This document shows, one piece after another, positions 1 to 12,059 of a DNA stretch of 64,000 nucleotides. The position numbers were made by a program, and so were the translations under genes. This DNA comes from an uncultured Hyphomonadaceae bacterium. GTDB lineage: Bacteria; Pseudomonadota; Alphaproteobacteria; Caulobacterales; Maricaulaceae. The notes under the pieces are model-generated. The model saw only the letters and a list, made by a program, of their open reading frames with translations, had not been told where the DNA came from and searched no databases. Each line of letters starts with the position of its first letter. Position 1 is the stretch's first letter. The stretch covers positions 1 through 64,000 of the forward strand of contig CAJXPX010000004.1 in NCBI GenBank assembly GCA_913058335.1. The letters are read 5' to 3'.

Positions 1-1702
<1,702 letters not shown>

Positions 1703-1853
1703 ATTTCAGATTGTTTCTTGGCCAAGCTAGCAGCCGCTAGCGAACAAGAAACGTTGGCGCTCATACGCGTGGACATATATGTTCCAGTTTACTGGCATGT
1801 TCATGTAATGATTGCTGGACGATATCTTTACTATTTAATTTCTGACATGCATT

Positions 1854-1971
1854 GACCGGGTGGTTATTGCGTGACGTCCCCACCCGATCCCATTCCGAAC
1901 TCGGTCGTTAAGCGTCACAGCGCCGATGGTACTTTGTCTTAAGGCACGGGAGAGTAGGTCGCTGCCCGGTT
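1854..1971 (+). rRNA. rrf: 5S ribosomal RNA
   Basis: The roughly 118-base segment has complementary ends (ccgggtggtt at the 5' end, ctgcccgg at the 3' end). It contains the highly conserved 5S block 'cccgatcccattccgaact' and the 'gccgatggtact' helix. It sits directly after 23S as expected for an rrn operon. The exact ends are estimated to within a few bases. Confidence 0.93.
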
Positions 1972-2015
1972 TATACATTTCAGAAACATCCTCCATAACG
2001 AAAATTAACATAATC

Positions 2016-2041
2016 AGCGTCGCGCAAGCGGCGCTTTTTTT
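2016..2041 (+). terminator. Intrinsic terminator of the rRNA operon
   Basis: An 8-bp stem (agcgtcgc / gcggcgct, one G-U pair) closes a GCAA tetraloop and is followed by a run of seven T. It lies about 45 bases after 5S and would end rrn transcription before the polymerase gene, so the downstream tRNA-fMet needs its own promoter or readthrough. Confidence 0.85.
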
Positions 2042-2140
2042 GTGCTTAAAATCTAGGCCTTCTCTCATTCAGATGTTGTGACTTAAGTGTAACGCTAATT
2101 AAAATAGGAATTATATCCTTTCCACTCGACTCCCCACTAT

Positions 2141-2155
2141 GTTCCTCTTATGTTC
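2141..2155. promoter_or_regulatory. LexA box (GTTC-N7-GTTC)
   Basis: The bases read GTTC, seven bases, GTTC, which is exactly the direct-repeat SOS box of alphaproteobacteria. It lies 29 bases upstream of the ATG of a translesion-polymerase-like gene, a classical LexA target. The second copy in this window, at 32511, has the same form, which strengthens both calls. Confidence 0.85.
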
Positions 2156-2184
2156 CTTTGGCTTTCAGGATAATAGAGGCAAAT

Positions 2185-3513
2185 ATGAGAATTTTAGACA
2201 ATATAAGTAGTCTCTATATCGATTTTGATGCTTTTTTTGCTAATGTGGAAAAGCAGCTTAATCCTGATACATGGCATTACCCTGTTGGGGTGACGCCTTT
2301 TCCTTCCGAACATTCCAGCCTTATCGCCCAGTGTTACGTCGCTAAAGCCTATGGGCTACATCGCGGGATGAAAGTGAGTGAAGCCAAGGTTATCTGTCCT
2401 GATCTTCGCGTTATAACGGCCCGGCACAATGTGTATGTAGAAATACATCATAAGATCATTGCGGCTATTGAAAAACATATTTCAGTCAAGAAAGTTTGGT
2501 CTGTTGATGAAATGGAATGTGATTTTGGAGCGCGGGATGATGAGTCTTGTCTCAGTCTGACCCGAAAAATAAAGGCGCAGATTGCCGAGGACATCGGGCC
2601 CCATATTACGCCATCAATTGGTCTTTCTTCCTGTAATTTATTAGCAAAAATCGCAGCAGAAATGAAAAAGCCCAACGGGTTTGAAGTTCTTCACCCACGG
2701 GACCTGCCAGGGAAGTTGCTGGAAGTCCCCTTGCGGGACATTCCGGGAATCGCGACGAATATGGAGCTGCGACTGAATCGTGCCGGAATCCAGACAATGG
2801 AAGACTTCTGGAATATCTCCGCCAAGCAAGCCCGGGCAATCTGGCGAAGTGTTGAAGGCGAGCGAATTTGGTGGATGATTCATGGGTATCCGGTCGAGAA
2901 AATCCCTCCTAAACGGTCAATGTTTGGCCATAGCCGTCAACTTTCAGGGGAGTGGACAACGCCGAAACGGGCTGAAGATTGCCTACGCCTCCTCACAGCG
3001 CAGGCGGCGCGCCGAATGCGTAAAGAAGGATTTTTGGCAACGAAGCTGAATATTTCCCTTCGAACTCTAGATGAAAATAGAATTTCCAAAGAAGTACGCT
3101 TTTCTCCGGCGCGGGATGATTACACTCTGTTGCGAAAAATGCGCATGGCCTTCTGGGCATGTCTCGACATGGCTCAATCAGACCGGCTGCGCTTTGCGCG
3201 GCCTGGCACCCTCAGGGTGAGGCAGGTTCACATCACCTTGCATGGCCTCACAACGAAGGGGGCTTTTACCGACAATCTATTTTCAAAAACAGAAGATCGG
3301 AAAAAGCAGGATAATCTTAGCCGGCTCTCTGATGTCATTGATCAAACAAATCAAAAATACCAAAGTAACATTTTAACAATAGGGCCACAGGAGCAACCCC
3401 CGGGGGATTATGCCGGCGGAAAAATAGCCTTTGGCCGTATTCCGGATGCGATGGCCTATGCAAAACGGGTGCAATTAAACGGAAAGGATAAACGCCGCCC
3501 CAAAGCGTCTTAA
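2185..3513 (+). CDS. Y-family (DinB/UmuC-like) translesion DNA polymerase
   Basis: This is a 442-residue Y-family polymerase expected to bypass DNA lesions at stalled forks. The N-terminal palm motif YIDFDAFF (about residues 11-18) supplies the first metal-binding aspartate (D13). The second catalytic pair is D108-E109 in SVDEMECDF, a variant of the usual SIDEAFLD. A helix-hairpin-helix segment follows near residues 190-215 (DIPGIATNMELRLNRAGI), and a basic little-finger-like region ends the protein. I chose ATG 2185, preceded by an AGAGG ribosome site, over an upstream in-frame TTG at 2158 that would sit right beside the LexA box. The motif variant suggests a lineage-specific branch and not classical DinB. 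Catalytic acidic residues are all present, so activity is plausible. Confidence 0.85.
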   Translation: MRILDNISSLYIDFDAFFANVEKQLNPDTWHYPVGVTPFPSEHSSLIAQCYVAKAYGLHRGMKVSEAKVICPDLRVITARHNVYVEIHHKIIAAIEKHISVKKVWSVDEMECDFGARDDESCLSLTRKIKAQIAEDIGPHITPSIGLSSCNLLAKIAAEMKKPNGFEVLHPRDLPGKLLEVPLRDIPGIATNMELRLNRAGIQTMEDFWNISAKQARAIWRSVEGERIWWMIHGYPVEKIPPKRSMFGHSRQLSGEWTTPKRAEDCLRLLTAQAARRMRKEGFLATKLNISLRTLDENRISKEVRFSPARDDYTLLRKMRMAFWACLDMAQSDRLRFARPGTLRVRQVHITLHGLTTKGAFTDNLFSKTEDRKKQDNLSRLSDVIDQTNQKYQSNILTIGPQEQPPGDYAGGKIAFGRIPDAMAYAKRVQLNGKDKRRPKAS

Positions 3514-3593
3514 CCTCTGTAAAAAGTCTGAAAGAATAAGGATTTAGGGCTTGAAGGAGTGAACGCGGAGCCCTATATCACGCTTCTCATTGA

Positions 3594-3670
<77 letters not shown>

Positions 3671-4031
3671 ATCACAATCCTTTTAATGATCCTTTCTCAA
3701 AGAATTAGCTCTTGAATAGGCTGTCAGGGGCGCGTTCTCTACAGGGCAATTTGCCAATTAGGGTTCAAAGGCATTGGTTTCATTGAAATAATTTCCAAGA
3801 CTATCGGCAATTACCATCTCCTCTCATCGGATTTGAGACCGTCTAAATTTGGTATAGCGCTCCCAAACAGAGGTGATGCGGCGAGTAAAATTCTACTTTA
3901 GATCAGGGGCTGAACCTTGACGAGACTTTACATCAAAGCCTTTGGGAGCGACCCGTTTAAATCGCGCTCCGGAACACAAAGACAAGATGGGCGTTTTTCT
4001 CACACTCCCCAAATTCACATGGAGAAATAAA
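3671..4031. other. Intergenic region before the aldo/keto reductase gene
   Basis: About 360 bases with no supported gene. Short reading frames here lack ribosome sites and family resemblance. A GGAG ribosome site at 4021-4024 serves the next gene, so its promoter must lie in this stretch. I could not assign convincing -35/-10 boxes. Confidence 0.5.
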
Positions 4032-5156
4032 ATGGTATCCAGACGCGACTTCATTGAAAAGGCTTCAGTCGGAGCCGCAACCATAGCTGCCGCCCCTATA
4101 TTGATGGGGGGCGCTCAAAAGGCGCAGGCCCAAGCGAGCGCTCCTGTTTTTGAACAATCCAACCGGACAAAAGGCGGGAAATGGCGCTCCAGATTTCGGT
4201 TAGGGCAGGGCGGCGCACCAATAGGCGGCTCCAGCGGAATAGGTCTGAGTGATGAACAGGCCTTGGCAACTTTAGCCAGTTCCTGGGACTCCGGCATGCG
4301 ATTTTATGATACATCTCCTTGGTATGGACTCGGATTAAGTGAACGCCGTTTTGGAATGAGTCTGCATCGTAAAGTCAAATCAGACTATGAACTTTCAACC
4401 AAAATCGGACGCCTTTTAACGGCGGCGCCAACCCCGCCTGAAACGGCCTGGGCCGAAGCGGATTCGTTCGATTACACATATGACTACAGCGCGGAAGCCA
4501 CCCGCCGCTCCGTCGAAGACAGCCTGCAACGTCTTGGCATTTCCGCGATTGATGTCATATTCATTCATGACCTCTCACCTGATAATGGCGATTTCACAGG
4601 CTCGGATTATGAAGATTACATGCAGCAAGCCATTCAGGGAGCGATGCCGGAATTGACGAAAATGCGCGAAGAAGGCCTGATCAAAGGCTGGGGTATGGGC
4701 GTCAATACATTGGACCCCATATTGCGCTGTAATGAAGCCGCCGATCCGGATTTGCATCTGGCTGCCTGTCAATACACTCTGATGGACCATGCCGAATCCT
4801 TGGAGAAACTTTTTCCGAGTTGTGATCACCGCGGTATATCTATTGTCGTCGGTTCTCCTTTGAATAATGGGTTTCTGGCCGGAGAAAACCGATATAATTA
4901 TAGCGGCGAAATTCCCGAAGGGTTCAAAGCAAAACGTGCCCGTATGGCGGCCATAGCCAAATCTCACGGCACAGACCTCCGCACCGCGGCGCTGCATTTC
5001 TGCTCTGCGCCCGAAACCGTTTCGACGATTATTCCGGGGGCAAATAAACCGATCCAACCGCGCGAAAATGTAAAGTCCATGCAGACCGATATACCGGCCG
5101 ATTTATGGGCAGAATTAAAGTCTGAAAAACTGATTTCGGAGAACGCCCCAGTTTAA
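4032..5156 (+). CDS. Tat-exported aldo/keto reductase family protein
   Basis: A 374-residue protein. The N-terminus SRRDFIEKA followed by a hydrophobic, alanine-rich stretch and AQA at about residues 31-33 is a twin-arginine signal, so folded export to the periplasm with cofactor is expected. The rest matches the aldo/keto reductase TIM barrel: FYDTSPWYGLGLSERRFG carries the catalytic-site Asp/Tyr, TKIGR the strand with Lys, and IHDL the His. The closest family type I recognise is the D-threo-aldose/L-fucose dehydrogenase group. Start chosen at ATG 4032 because GGAG lies 8 bases upstream and the Tat signal begins there; the frame is open further upstream without a ribosome site. The substrate cannot be told. 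Confidence 0.85.
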   Translation: MVSRRDFIEKASVGAATIAAAPILMGGAQKAQAQASAPVFEQSNRTKGGKWRSRFRLGQGGAPIGGSSGIGLSDEQALATLASSWDSGMRFYDTSPWYGLGLSERRFGMSLHRKVKSDYELSTKIGRLLTAAPTPPETAWAEADSFDYTYDYSAEATRRSVEDSLQRLGISAIDVIFIHDLSPDNGDFTGSDYEDYMQQAIQGAMPELTKMREEGLIKGWGMGVNTLDPILRCNEAADPDLHLAACQYTLMDHAESLEKLFPSCDHRGISIVVGSPLNNGFLAGENRYNYSGEIPEGFKAKRARMAAIAKSHGTDLRTAALHFCSAPETVSTIIPGANKPIQPRENVKSMQTDIPADLWAELKSEKLISENAPV

Positions 5157-5235
5157 CCCAAAGGAGGGCGCCTTAGGGGGCCTAACTCGTCTCTTCATCA
5201 AAGCGGACGTCTTTTATTAGGATGACCGCATAGCT

Positions 5236-5258
5236 AGCCTCCGAGATTGTCGGGGGCT
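5236..5258 (+). terminator. Terminator-like hairpin after the reductase gene
   Basis: A 9-bp stem (agcctccga / tcgggggct, one G-U) around a 5-base loop, about 80 bases after the stop codon. The T tract after it is weak (ctcttgctt), so it may be a poor terminator or an unrelated palindrome. Confidence 0.35.
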
Positions 5259-5343
5259 CTTGCTTCAATGAAACGATTCACATTCACGAAACTGCTCTTG
5301 AAGCGTCAAATTAAGGGCGGGGTCTTTCTCCCTCTGATACTTC

Positions 5344-5395
5344 CTAATTATCACTTTCATCTCTTCCTTCTAATTATCACTTTCATCTCTTCCTT
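5344..5395. repeat. 26-bp perfect tandem direct repeat (two copies)
   Basis: The 26-base unit beginning 'ctaattatcactttcatc' occurs twice head to tail (5344-5369 and 5370-5395) without mismatch. It is pyrimidine-rich and lies just upstream of a highly structured segment. No coding role is seen. A recent slippage duplication is the simplest explanation. Confidence 0.9.
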
Positions 5396-5423
5396 TTCAT
5401 TTGTTTTATTTTTTAACCGGTGT

Positions 5424-5549
5424 TGGAAAAAGGGGCTGTCTGCGAGGTGTGAGGATGAACGGGGAAACGTGGAAGCTTGGAATAGAGTTTTTACATCCCC
5501 ACGTCTTACGGTCGTAAGTCGAAAGGCCTCGCAGTAGCGTCTTTTTCCA
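5424..5549 (+). ncRNA. Candidate structured RNA, 6S-like rod fold
   Basis: The segment folds into a long interrupted rod. There is an outer 9-bp stem (tggaaaaag 5424-5432 with ctttttcca 5541-5549), a 3-bp step (gct/agc) and an 8-bp stem (ctgcgagg 5440-5447 with cctcgcag 5527-5534). Inside is an open region with an acgtgg/ccacgt helix (5467-5472 with 5499-5504) and a small hairpin, cttac-ggtc-gtaag, on the 3' side. A closing rod, central bubble and small 3'-side hairpin resemble 6S RNA, which mimics an open promoter to trap RNA polymerase. I cannot confirm the family by sequence. The strand follows from the placement of the small hairpin. No open reading frame here is convincing. Confidence 0.4.
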
Positions 5550-5870
5550 CTGAGGGCCGAAGCAGATAGTCGAGACGTGATCAGCTCTCCTCAGGCCGCC
5601 CAACTCACAAAGCGTTACCCTTGCTCGTCCAACGACAAACGCTATCCGATTACCAGTCAGTCAACGTGCACTTGACCTGCCCGCGCAATCGAAACATTTT
5701 TCAGTTAATCCAAAAGCGGGGCCTTTAATCCCGTCGATCAAACTAACACGTTTAATATAGCGCAGGAATTAAAGGTGAGGATCTATCTCTTGGTATTTTT
5801 GTAAGGAGTTGAAAAATATAAAGGTTTTAAAAAGATAAACACGGATCATCCTTCATCGCGATATTTAATC
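5550..5870. other. Gene-free stretch
   Basis: I see no supported gene here. Short frames have neither ribosome sites nor protein-like composition. It could hold the 3' end or promoter elements of the structured RNA before it. Confidence 0.4.
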
Positions 5871-5902
5871 TGTCATTCCCCGACTTGATCGAGGAATCCA
5901 TG
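5871..5902. repeat. REP-like palindromic element, copy 1
   Basis: The bases 'gtcattccccgacttgatc' followed by 'gaggaatcca' form an imperfect palindrome of the dispersed alphaproteobacterial type in which attcc-cga and tcg-ggaat arms flank cttga. A related element in opposite orientation lies about 100 bases downstream. Confidence 0.5.
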
Positions 5903-5994
5903 AGGTGAACTTTGCGCGGGAAGAAAATTCATGTTTTATCTTAAGAGCGAATAAAAAACAAAATGGAGAAATTCGAACATCTTGAAGCGGCCCC

Positions 5995-6028
5995 GTATGG
6001 ATTACCCGGCCAAGCCGGGTAAGGACGG
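5995..6028. repeat. REP-like palindromic element, copy 2 (inverted)
   Basis: The core tacccggc-caa-gccgggta is a perfect 8-bp palindrome, flanked by 'tggat' and 'aggacgg', which makes it resemble the reverse complement of the element at 5871. The two together form a facing pair typical of REP-type intergenic repeats. Confidence 0.5.
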
Positions 6029-6054
6029 AATATTATTGTTCCTCTTCCCGAATT

Positions 6055-6192
6055 TTATGATTTCATTTTCTTGCCCCCAATCGAAATTGACGACTTTCTT
6101 GCCTCGGCGGCCGCATCCGCTTTTTCCTGAGTTCTGTCTTTTTTGGGTTTTTTTGCTTCTTTATTCCCGCGTTGATTATTTCCTTTTGCCAT
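6055..6192 (-). CDS. Small basic conserved protein (MAKGNNQRGNKEAKKPKK type)
   Basis: A 45-residue protein that starts MAKGNNQRGNKEAKKPKK and ends in a Ser/Gly/Lys tail. I recognise the N-terminal pattern from a widespread family of tiny, lysine-rich hypothetical proteins in Proteobacteria; no function is known to me. Start chosen at ATG 6190-6192, because the open frame upstream of it has no resemblance to the family. High positive charge suggests nucleic acid or ribosome contact, which is inference only. The gene stands alone with its own transcription unit. Confidence 0.7.
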   Translation of the reverse strand: MAKGNNQRGNKEAKKPKKDRTQEKADAAAEARKSSISIGGKKMKS

Positions 6193-6464
6193 GACCGGAC
6201 TTTCTAATACCCGCTCGCGACCTGCAAAATGACAGGCTCTAGAGTTCAACTCCACAGGGGAGTTTGAGCGGAAAGCATATCCTCTGCTCAATTAGAAAAT
6301 TAGCAAGGGGGTTGCGCAGATACCAAAAATTGCCGGAGATGGATTGCCGGAATGGGGTTTCGCTATGACGCAGAAGGAAAAGTTGACGGGCAATGAGAAT
6401 CACGAACACAGTAAATTAAATATGAGAAGCATAAAATTAACAGCTTGGGGAGGTAGCAAATACT

Positions 6465-7127
6465 ATGAATGACTTACTAACTTTATCTTTCGAGTTACAA
6501 TCTGTTCTCGTGTTTGGCTACTTCGGCTATTGTATTGCCTCTATTGGGCACCGTTCAAGCCACACATTTGAAGATAGAGTTCTACAAATACTATCATTTG
6601 GCTTTATGAGTTTAGTGCTTTTTAAGTTTTTTCAGTGGTTGGCCAACTTATGCCCGCTATTTAATGGGGTAGTTATTCAAGATGTAATGGGAAAATTAAT
6701 ACAGGCTTTTATCATGCTAGTTTTTGCTATATTAATTTCGGCTATTTGGAAAACGAATGGCAAACGAATATTTAGTCAAGCTCTGAAAACTTTTGGTGTA
6801 ACAAACGAAGATGACTTCCCCTCAACTATAGCTTCAATCATCCATGGTCATTCCAAAATGACTTGGGACTATATTAATTTGCACATGAAAGATGGACGAA
6901 CAATTCAAAGTGATATGTCAATGCTGGGAGCTGGCAAAACTCCAGGAAATATTCCACTGCTTGACGACGAAGGCAATGTGGCGATCTATGTAACCAAAAT
7001 TTTTCGTTCTAATGATAATGGAGTTGATACTTTCAATCCCAAAAATGCTTCGGGTTCATTTAAATTAAATTATTATCCAAAAGAGCAAATAGACAGTTTA
7101 GAAATATGTTGGAGAGTGCCTACTTAG
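6465..7127 (+). CDS. Membrane protein, DUF6338-like
   Basis: A 220-residue protein with three hydrophobic segments (about residues 10-30, 45-65 and 78-95) and a soluble C-terminal half. That half contains the pattern WDYINLHMKDGRTIQ, then an ISO-like stretch DEGNVAIYVTKIFRS and a final acidic-Ile segment. I associate this layout with DUF6338 proteins: membrane anchor, then a 'W-x-LKDGR ... YL-evy' domain. Function is unknown. A GGGGAGG ribosome site precedes ATG 6465. Base composition is clearly more AT-rich than the neighbours, so acquisition by transfer is likely. It converges with a tiny frame at 7120-7293, overlapping by 8 bases. Confidence 0.6.
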   Translation: MNDLLTLSFELQSVLVFGYFGYCIASIGHRSSHTFEDRVLQILSFGFMSLVLFKFFQWLANLCPLFNGVVIQDVMGKLIQAFIMLVFAILISAIWKTNGKRIFSQALKTFGVTNEDDFPSTIASIIHGHSKMTWDYINLHMKDGRTIQSDMSMLGAGKTPGNIPLLDDEGNVAIYVTKIFRSNDNGVDTFNPKNASGSFKLNYYPKEQIDSLEICWRVPT

Positions 7128-7293
7128 TAGGCTTATTTGAGCCAGCGCTTTGAGAGCCACTTTGTCCTTGAGACGTAGTAGGGCTAGCAGAATTTTGACA
7201 ATTCCCTAAGCTATTATTTGGCTTGACAGTGACCTTTGGGCTGGAGCTGTCGCCAATATAAACTCTTTTACTGGATTTTGATTTTTCGGTCAT
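7120..7293 (-). CDS. Possible 57-residue Ser/Asn/Thr-rich peptide
   Basis: On the minus strand an ATG at 7293 opens a 57-residue frame starting MTEKSKSSKRVYIGDSSSP and rich in Ser, Asn, Thr and Gly, ending NKPTK. It overlaps the 3' end of the DUF6338-like gene by 8 bases in the opposite direction. No clear ribosome site precedes it. Low-complexity small proteins do occur beside DUF6338 genes, but the opposite orientation weakens that link. It may be a chance frame. Confidence 0.3.
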   Translation of the reverse strand: MTEKSKSSKRVYIGDSSSPKVTVKPNNSLGNCQNSASPTTSQGQSGSQSAGSNKPTK

Positions 7294-7396
7294 GCTTAAA
7301 ATATATAGACAAAAGAAAACAAATCAAGAACATAATAAAAAGATTTTCGAACCAACTAATAAGATGAACTCTTCCCTACTTGACCATTCCGTTAGA

Positions 7397-7591
7397 TTAC
7401 TCCCCAAACCCTGAACTATGACGCTTTTTTACGAAAATATCGAGCATATCTTCGGGGAAGGTATCGTTGTGAAGTTTGCCGTTTCTATCAAACCACTGGC
7501 AGGCCCACGCTTCGGCGTCTGCGCCTTTGATCGTCATTTTCGGTCCGCCGGATTTAAGGCGGACGATTTGGCCTATTTCGAAAATTTCCAT
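7397..7591 (-). CDS. DUF2158 (YodC-like) small protein
   Basis: A 64-residue protein with the family pattern: 'F-x-I-G-x-V-x-L-K-S-G-G-P-x-M-T' near the N-terminus and CQWFD near the middle. This is the DUF2158/YodC family, a small beta-rich fold of unknown function found widely in Proteobacteria. Length fits the family. It lies by itself between the AT-rich islet and lepA, on the same strand as lepA but with about 190 bases between, so co-transcription is uncertain. Confidence 0.85.
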   Translation of the reverse strand: MEIFEIGQIVRLKSGGPKMTIKGADAEAWACQWFDRNGKLHNDTFPEDMLDIFVKKRHSSGFGE

Positions 7592-7748
7592 TTTGGGACT
7601 TTCTGTCTCTAATTAATTGCGGGCGACTTTAGCGTAATCTCATGCGTAGTTGCGGCTTTTATCAGGCCTTATCAGTCGCAGAGATTTGGTATTTAACGGG
7701 TTCAGTAAAAACAAATGTGCATAATCCTTCGCGGCATAGCCGCTCCGG

Positions 7749-7794
7749 CGACTCGTTGCATTTAATCCCCCGGATTAAATGCGGTCACGAGTCG
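7749..7794. repeat. Long two-part palindrome overlapping the lepA stop codon
   Basis: An inner perfect 11-bp stem (gcatttaatcc 7758-7768 / ggattaaatgc 7772-7782, loop ccc) is enclosed by an outer perfect 8-bp stem (cgactcgt 7749-7756 / acgagtcg 7787-7794). The outer arm covers the last lepA codons and part of its stop. There is no T tract on the lepA side, so this is not a standard terminator. It may be a REP-like element or an mRNA 3'-end stabiliser. Confidence 0.8.
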
Positions 7795-9590
7795 TCCATT
7801 TTGAGCGCCGCGATAAAGGCTTCTTGCGGAATCTCTACCTTCCCGAATTGGCGCATCCGCTTTTTACCCTTTTTCTGCTTATCCAGCAGTTTGCGTTTCC
7901 GGCTGGCGTCTCCGCCATAGCATTTTGCGGTCACGTCTTTGCGCATCGCGGCAATAGTCTCGCGGGCGATGATACGTCCGCCAATCGCGGCTTGCACCGG
8001 GATTTTAAACATGTGGCGCGGGATGAGGTCTTTGAGCCGTTCCACCATTTGGCGTCCCCGGCTTTCGGCATTGTTTCTATGGACGAGCATAGAGAGCGCA
8101 TCGACCGGATCGTCATTGACCAAAATGCTCATCTTGACCAAATCGCCTTCGCGCAGGCCAATGCCTTGATAATCAAAACTGGCATAGCCTTTGGAAACGG
8201 ATTTCAAGCGGTCATAAAAATCAAAGACCACTTCATTGAGCGGCAGCTCATATTCGACCATAGCGCGTTGTCCAACATAGGTGAGCGCCGTTTGAATGCC
8301 GCGACGGTCCTGGCAGAGTTTCAAAATCCCGCCGAGATAATCATCCGGCGTCATAATTGTGGCTTTGATCCAAGGCTCTTCAATATGTTCGATGTTCATC
8401 ACATCCGGCATGTCGGCGGGATTATGAAGCTGGATTTGCTCGCCGTCGCGCATGCTTAAAGTGTAAACCACGGAAGGGGCTGTCGTAATAAGATCAAGGT
8501 CAAATTCACGCTCGAGACGCTCTTGAATAATCTCTAGGTGCAATAGTCCGAGGAAGCCGCAGCGGAAACCAAAACCGAGCGCGGCGGAGGTTTCCATTTC
8601 ATAGGAAAAACTGGCATCATTCAGGCGCAAACGGCCCATCGCGTCGCGCAAATCATCAAAATCCGCCGCATCGACGGGGAAGATTCCACAGAAAACCACG
8701 GGCTGGGCCGGTTTAAATCCGGGCAGGGCCTTTTCGGTCGGGCGTTTATCTTCGGTGACGGTGTCGCCCACGGCGGCGTCTGCGACTTCTTTGATAGAAG
8801 CGGTAAAGAATCCGACCTCGCCCGGCCCAACCGAGGCCACATCTGTGGGTTTGGGTTTGAAGACGCCGACTTTATCAACCGTGTAGCTCGCGCCCGTATT
8901 CATCGTGCGAATGCGCATGCCTTTTTTAATCGTGCCTTCCATAACGCGGAACAGCACGACCACGCCCATATAGGTGTCATACCACGCATCGACGAGCATG
9001 CCTTTGAGCGGCGCGTTCGCATCCGCTTCGGCGGGCGGGGGGAGGCGGCGCACAATCGCTTCTAGAACGTCTTCAATGCCAATGCCGGATTTCGCCGAAC
9101 ATTCCACCGCGTCTGAGGTGTCCAGACCGATGACATCCTCGATTTGGGCTTTCACTCTTTCTGTATCAGCGGCGGGTAAGTCAATTTTATTGAGAACCGG
9201 TACGATTTCGTGGTCATGGTCAATTGCCTGATAGACATTGGCCAATGTCTGTGCCTCGACCCCTTGGGAGGCATCGACAACAAGGATAGACCCTTCGCAG
9301 GCAGAGAGCGAGCGGGACACCTCGTAAGCAAAGTCAACATGACCCGGCGTATCCATCAGATTAAGGATATAGGTCTCGCCGTCTTTGGCATTATATTCAA
9401 GGCGAACGGTTTGCGCCTTGATGGTAATCCCGCGTTCTTTTTCAATATCCATATTGTCGAGCACTTGCTCGCGCATTTCCCGGTTCGTCAGCCCGCCTGT
9501 CACCGCAATCAGACGGTCGGCCAGAGTGGACTTTCCATGGTCAATATGGGCCACAATAGAGAAGTTACGGATTTTACTTTGATCGGTCAT
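7785..9590 (-). CDS. lepA: Translation elongation factor 4 (LepA)
   Basis: A 601-residue GTPase that acts on the ribosome and is thought to remodel stalled or post-translocation ribosomes. The GTP-binding motifs are in order at the N-terminus: [17 protein letters not shown] and NKIDLP. The EF-G-like domains follow, and the LepA-specific C-terminal domain ends in the lysine-rich [19 protein letters not shown] stretch typical of the family. Length is as expected (about 600). The gene runs away from katG, with the OxyR-type site lying between them. The final codons form part of a palindrome. Confidence 0.97.
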   Translation of the reverse strand: MTDQSKIRNFSIVAHIDHGKSTLADRLIAVTGGLTNREMREQVLDNMDIEKERGITIKAQTVRLEYNAKDGETYILNLMDTPGHVDFAYEVSRSLSACEGSILVVDASQGVEAQTLANVYQAIDHDHEIVPVLNKIDLPAADTERVKAQIEDVIGLDTSDAVECSAKSGIGIEDVLEAIVRRLPPPAEADANAPLKGMLVDAWYDTYMGVVVLFRVMEGTIKKGMRIRTMNTGASYTVDKVGVFKPKPTDVASVGPGEVGFFTASIKEVADAAVGDTVTEDKRPTEKALPGFKPAQPVVFCGIFPVDAADFDDLRDAMGRLRLNDASFSYEMETSAALGFGFRCGFLGLLHLEIIQERLEREFDLDLITTAPSVVYTLSMRDGEQIQLHNPADMPDVMNIEHIEEPWIKATIMTPDDYLGGILKLCQDRRGIQTALTYVGQRAMVEYELPLNEVVFDFYDRLKSVSKGYASFDYQGIGLREGDLVKMSILVNDDPVDALSMLVHRNNAESRGRQMVERLKDLIPRHMFKIPVQAAIGGRIIARETIAAMRKDVTAKCYGGDASRKRKLLDKQKKGKKRMRQFGKVEIPQEAFIAALKMDDS

Positions 9591-9674
9591 TGCGGGTTAT
9601 TTAGCGTAAGGCGTAAGAGAAGCAAGCACCCTCTGCTGTGCCAGCGCTTTGCGTAAGAAACCTCGCAATACATG

Positions 9675-11997
<2,323 letters not shown>

Positions 11998-12025
11998 ATC
12001 ATCTTATCAAAAGATAATTAATGTA

Positions 12026-12058
12026 AACCGCTCGCCCTTTTGGTCGGGCGGTTTTTTA
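12026..12058. terminator. Terminator between convergent katG and oxyR
   Basis: A 9-bp stem (aaccgctcg 12026-12034 with cgggcggtt 12045-12053, one G-U) followed by TTTTTTATTT. It lies 28 bases after katG and just before the oxyR stop codon, so it ends katG transcription. The short A run on the other side could give weak function for oxyR. Confidence 0.85.
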
Positions 12059-12059
12059 T

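Noticed and set aside
4575-5057. 160-residue minus-strand frame
   Set aside because: It is antisense to the aldo/keto reductase gene, which has strong family motifs. No ribosome site or known domain.
5247-5603. Frames over the structured RNA candidate on both strands
   Set aside because: Composition is not protein-like, no ribosome site is present, and the strong stem pairing explains the sequence better.
5551-5720. Possible tmRNA piece because of AACGACAA-like codons near 5630
   Set aside because: The bases after it do not give a tag ending in Ala-Ala, and no tRNA-like half with T arm is seen nearby.
7642-8459. Plus-strand frames over the lepA 3' half
   Set aside because: They are shadows of lepA on the opposite strand; lepA is unmistakable.
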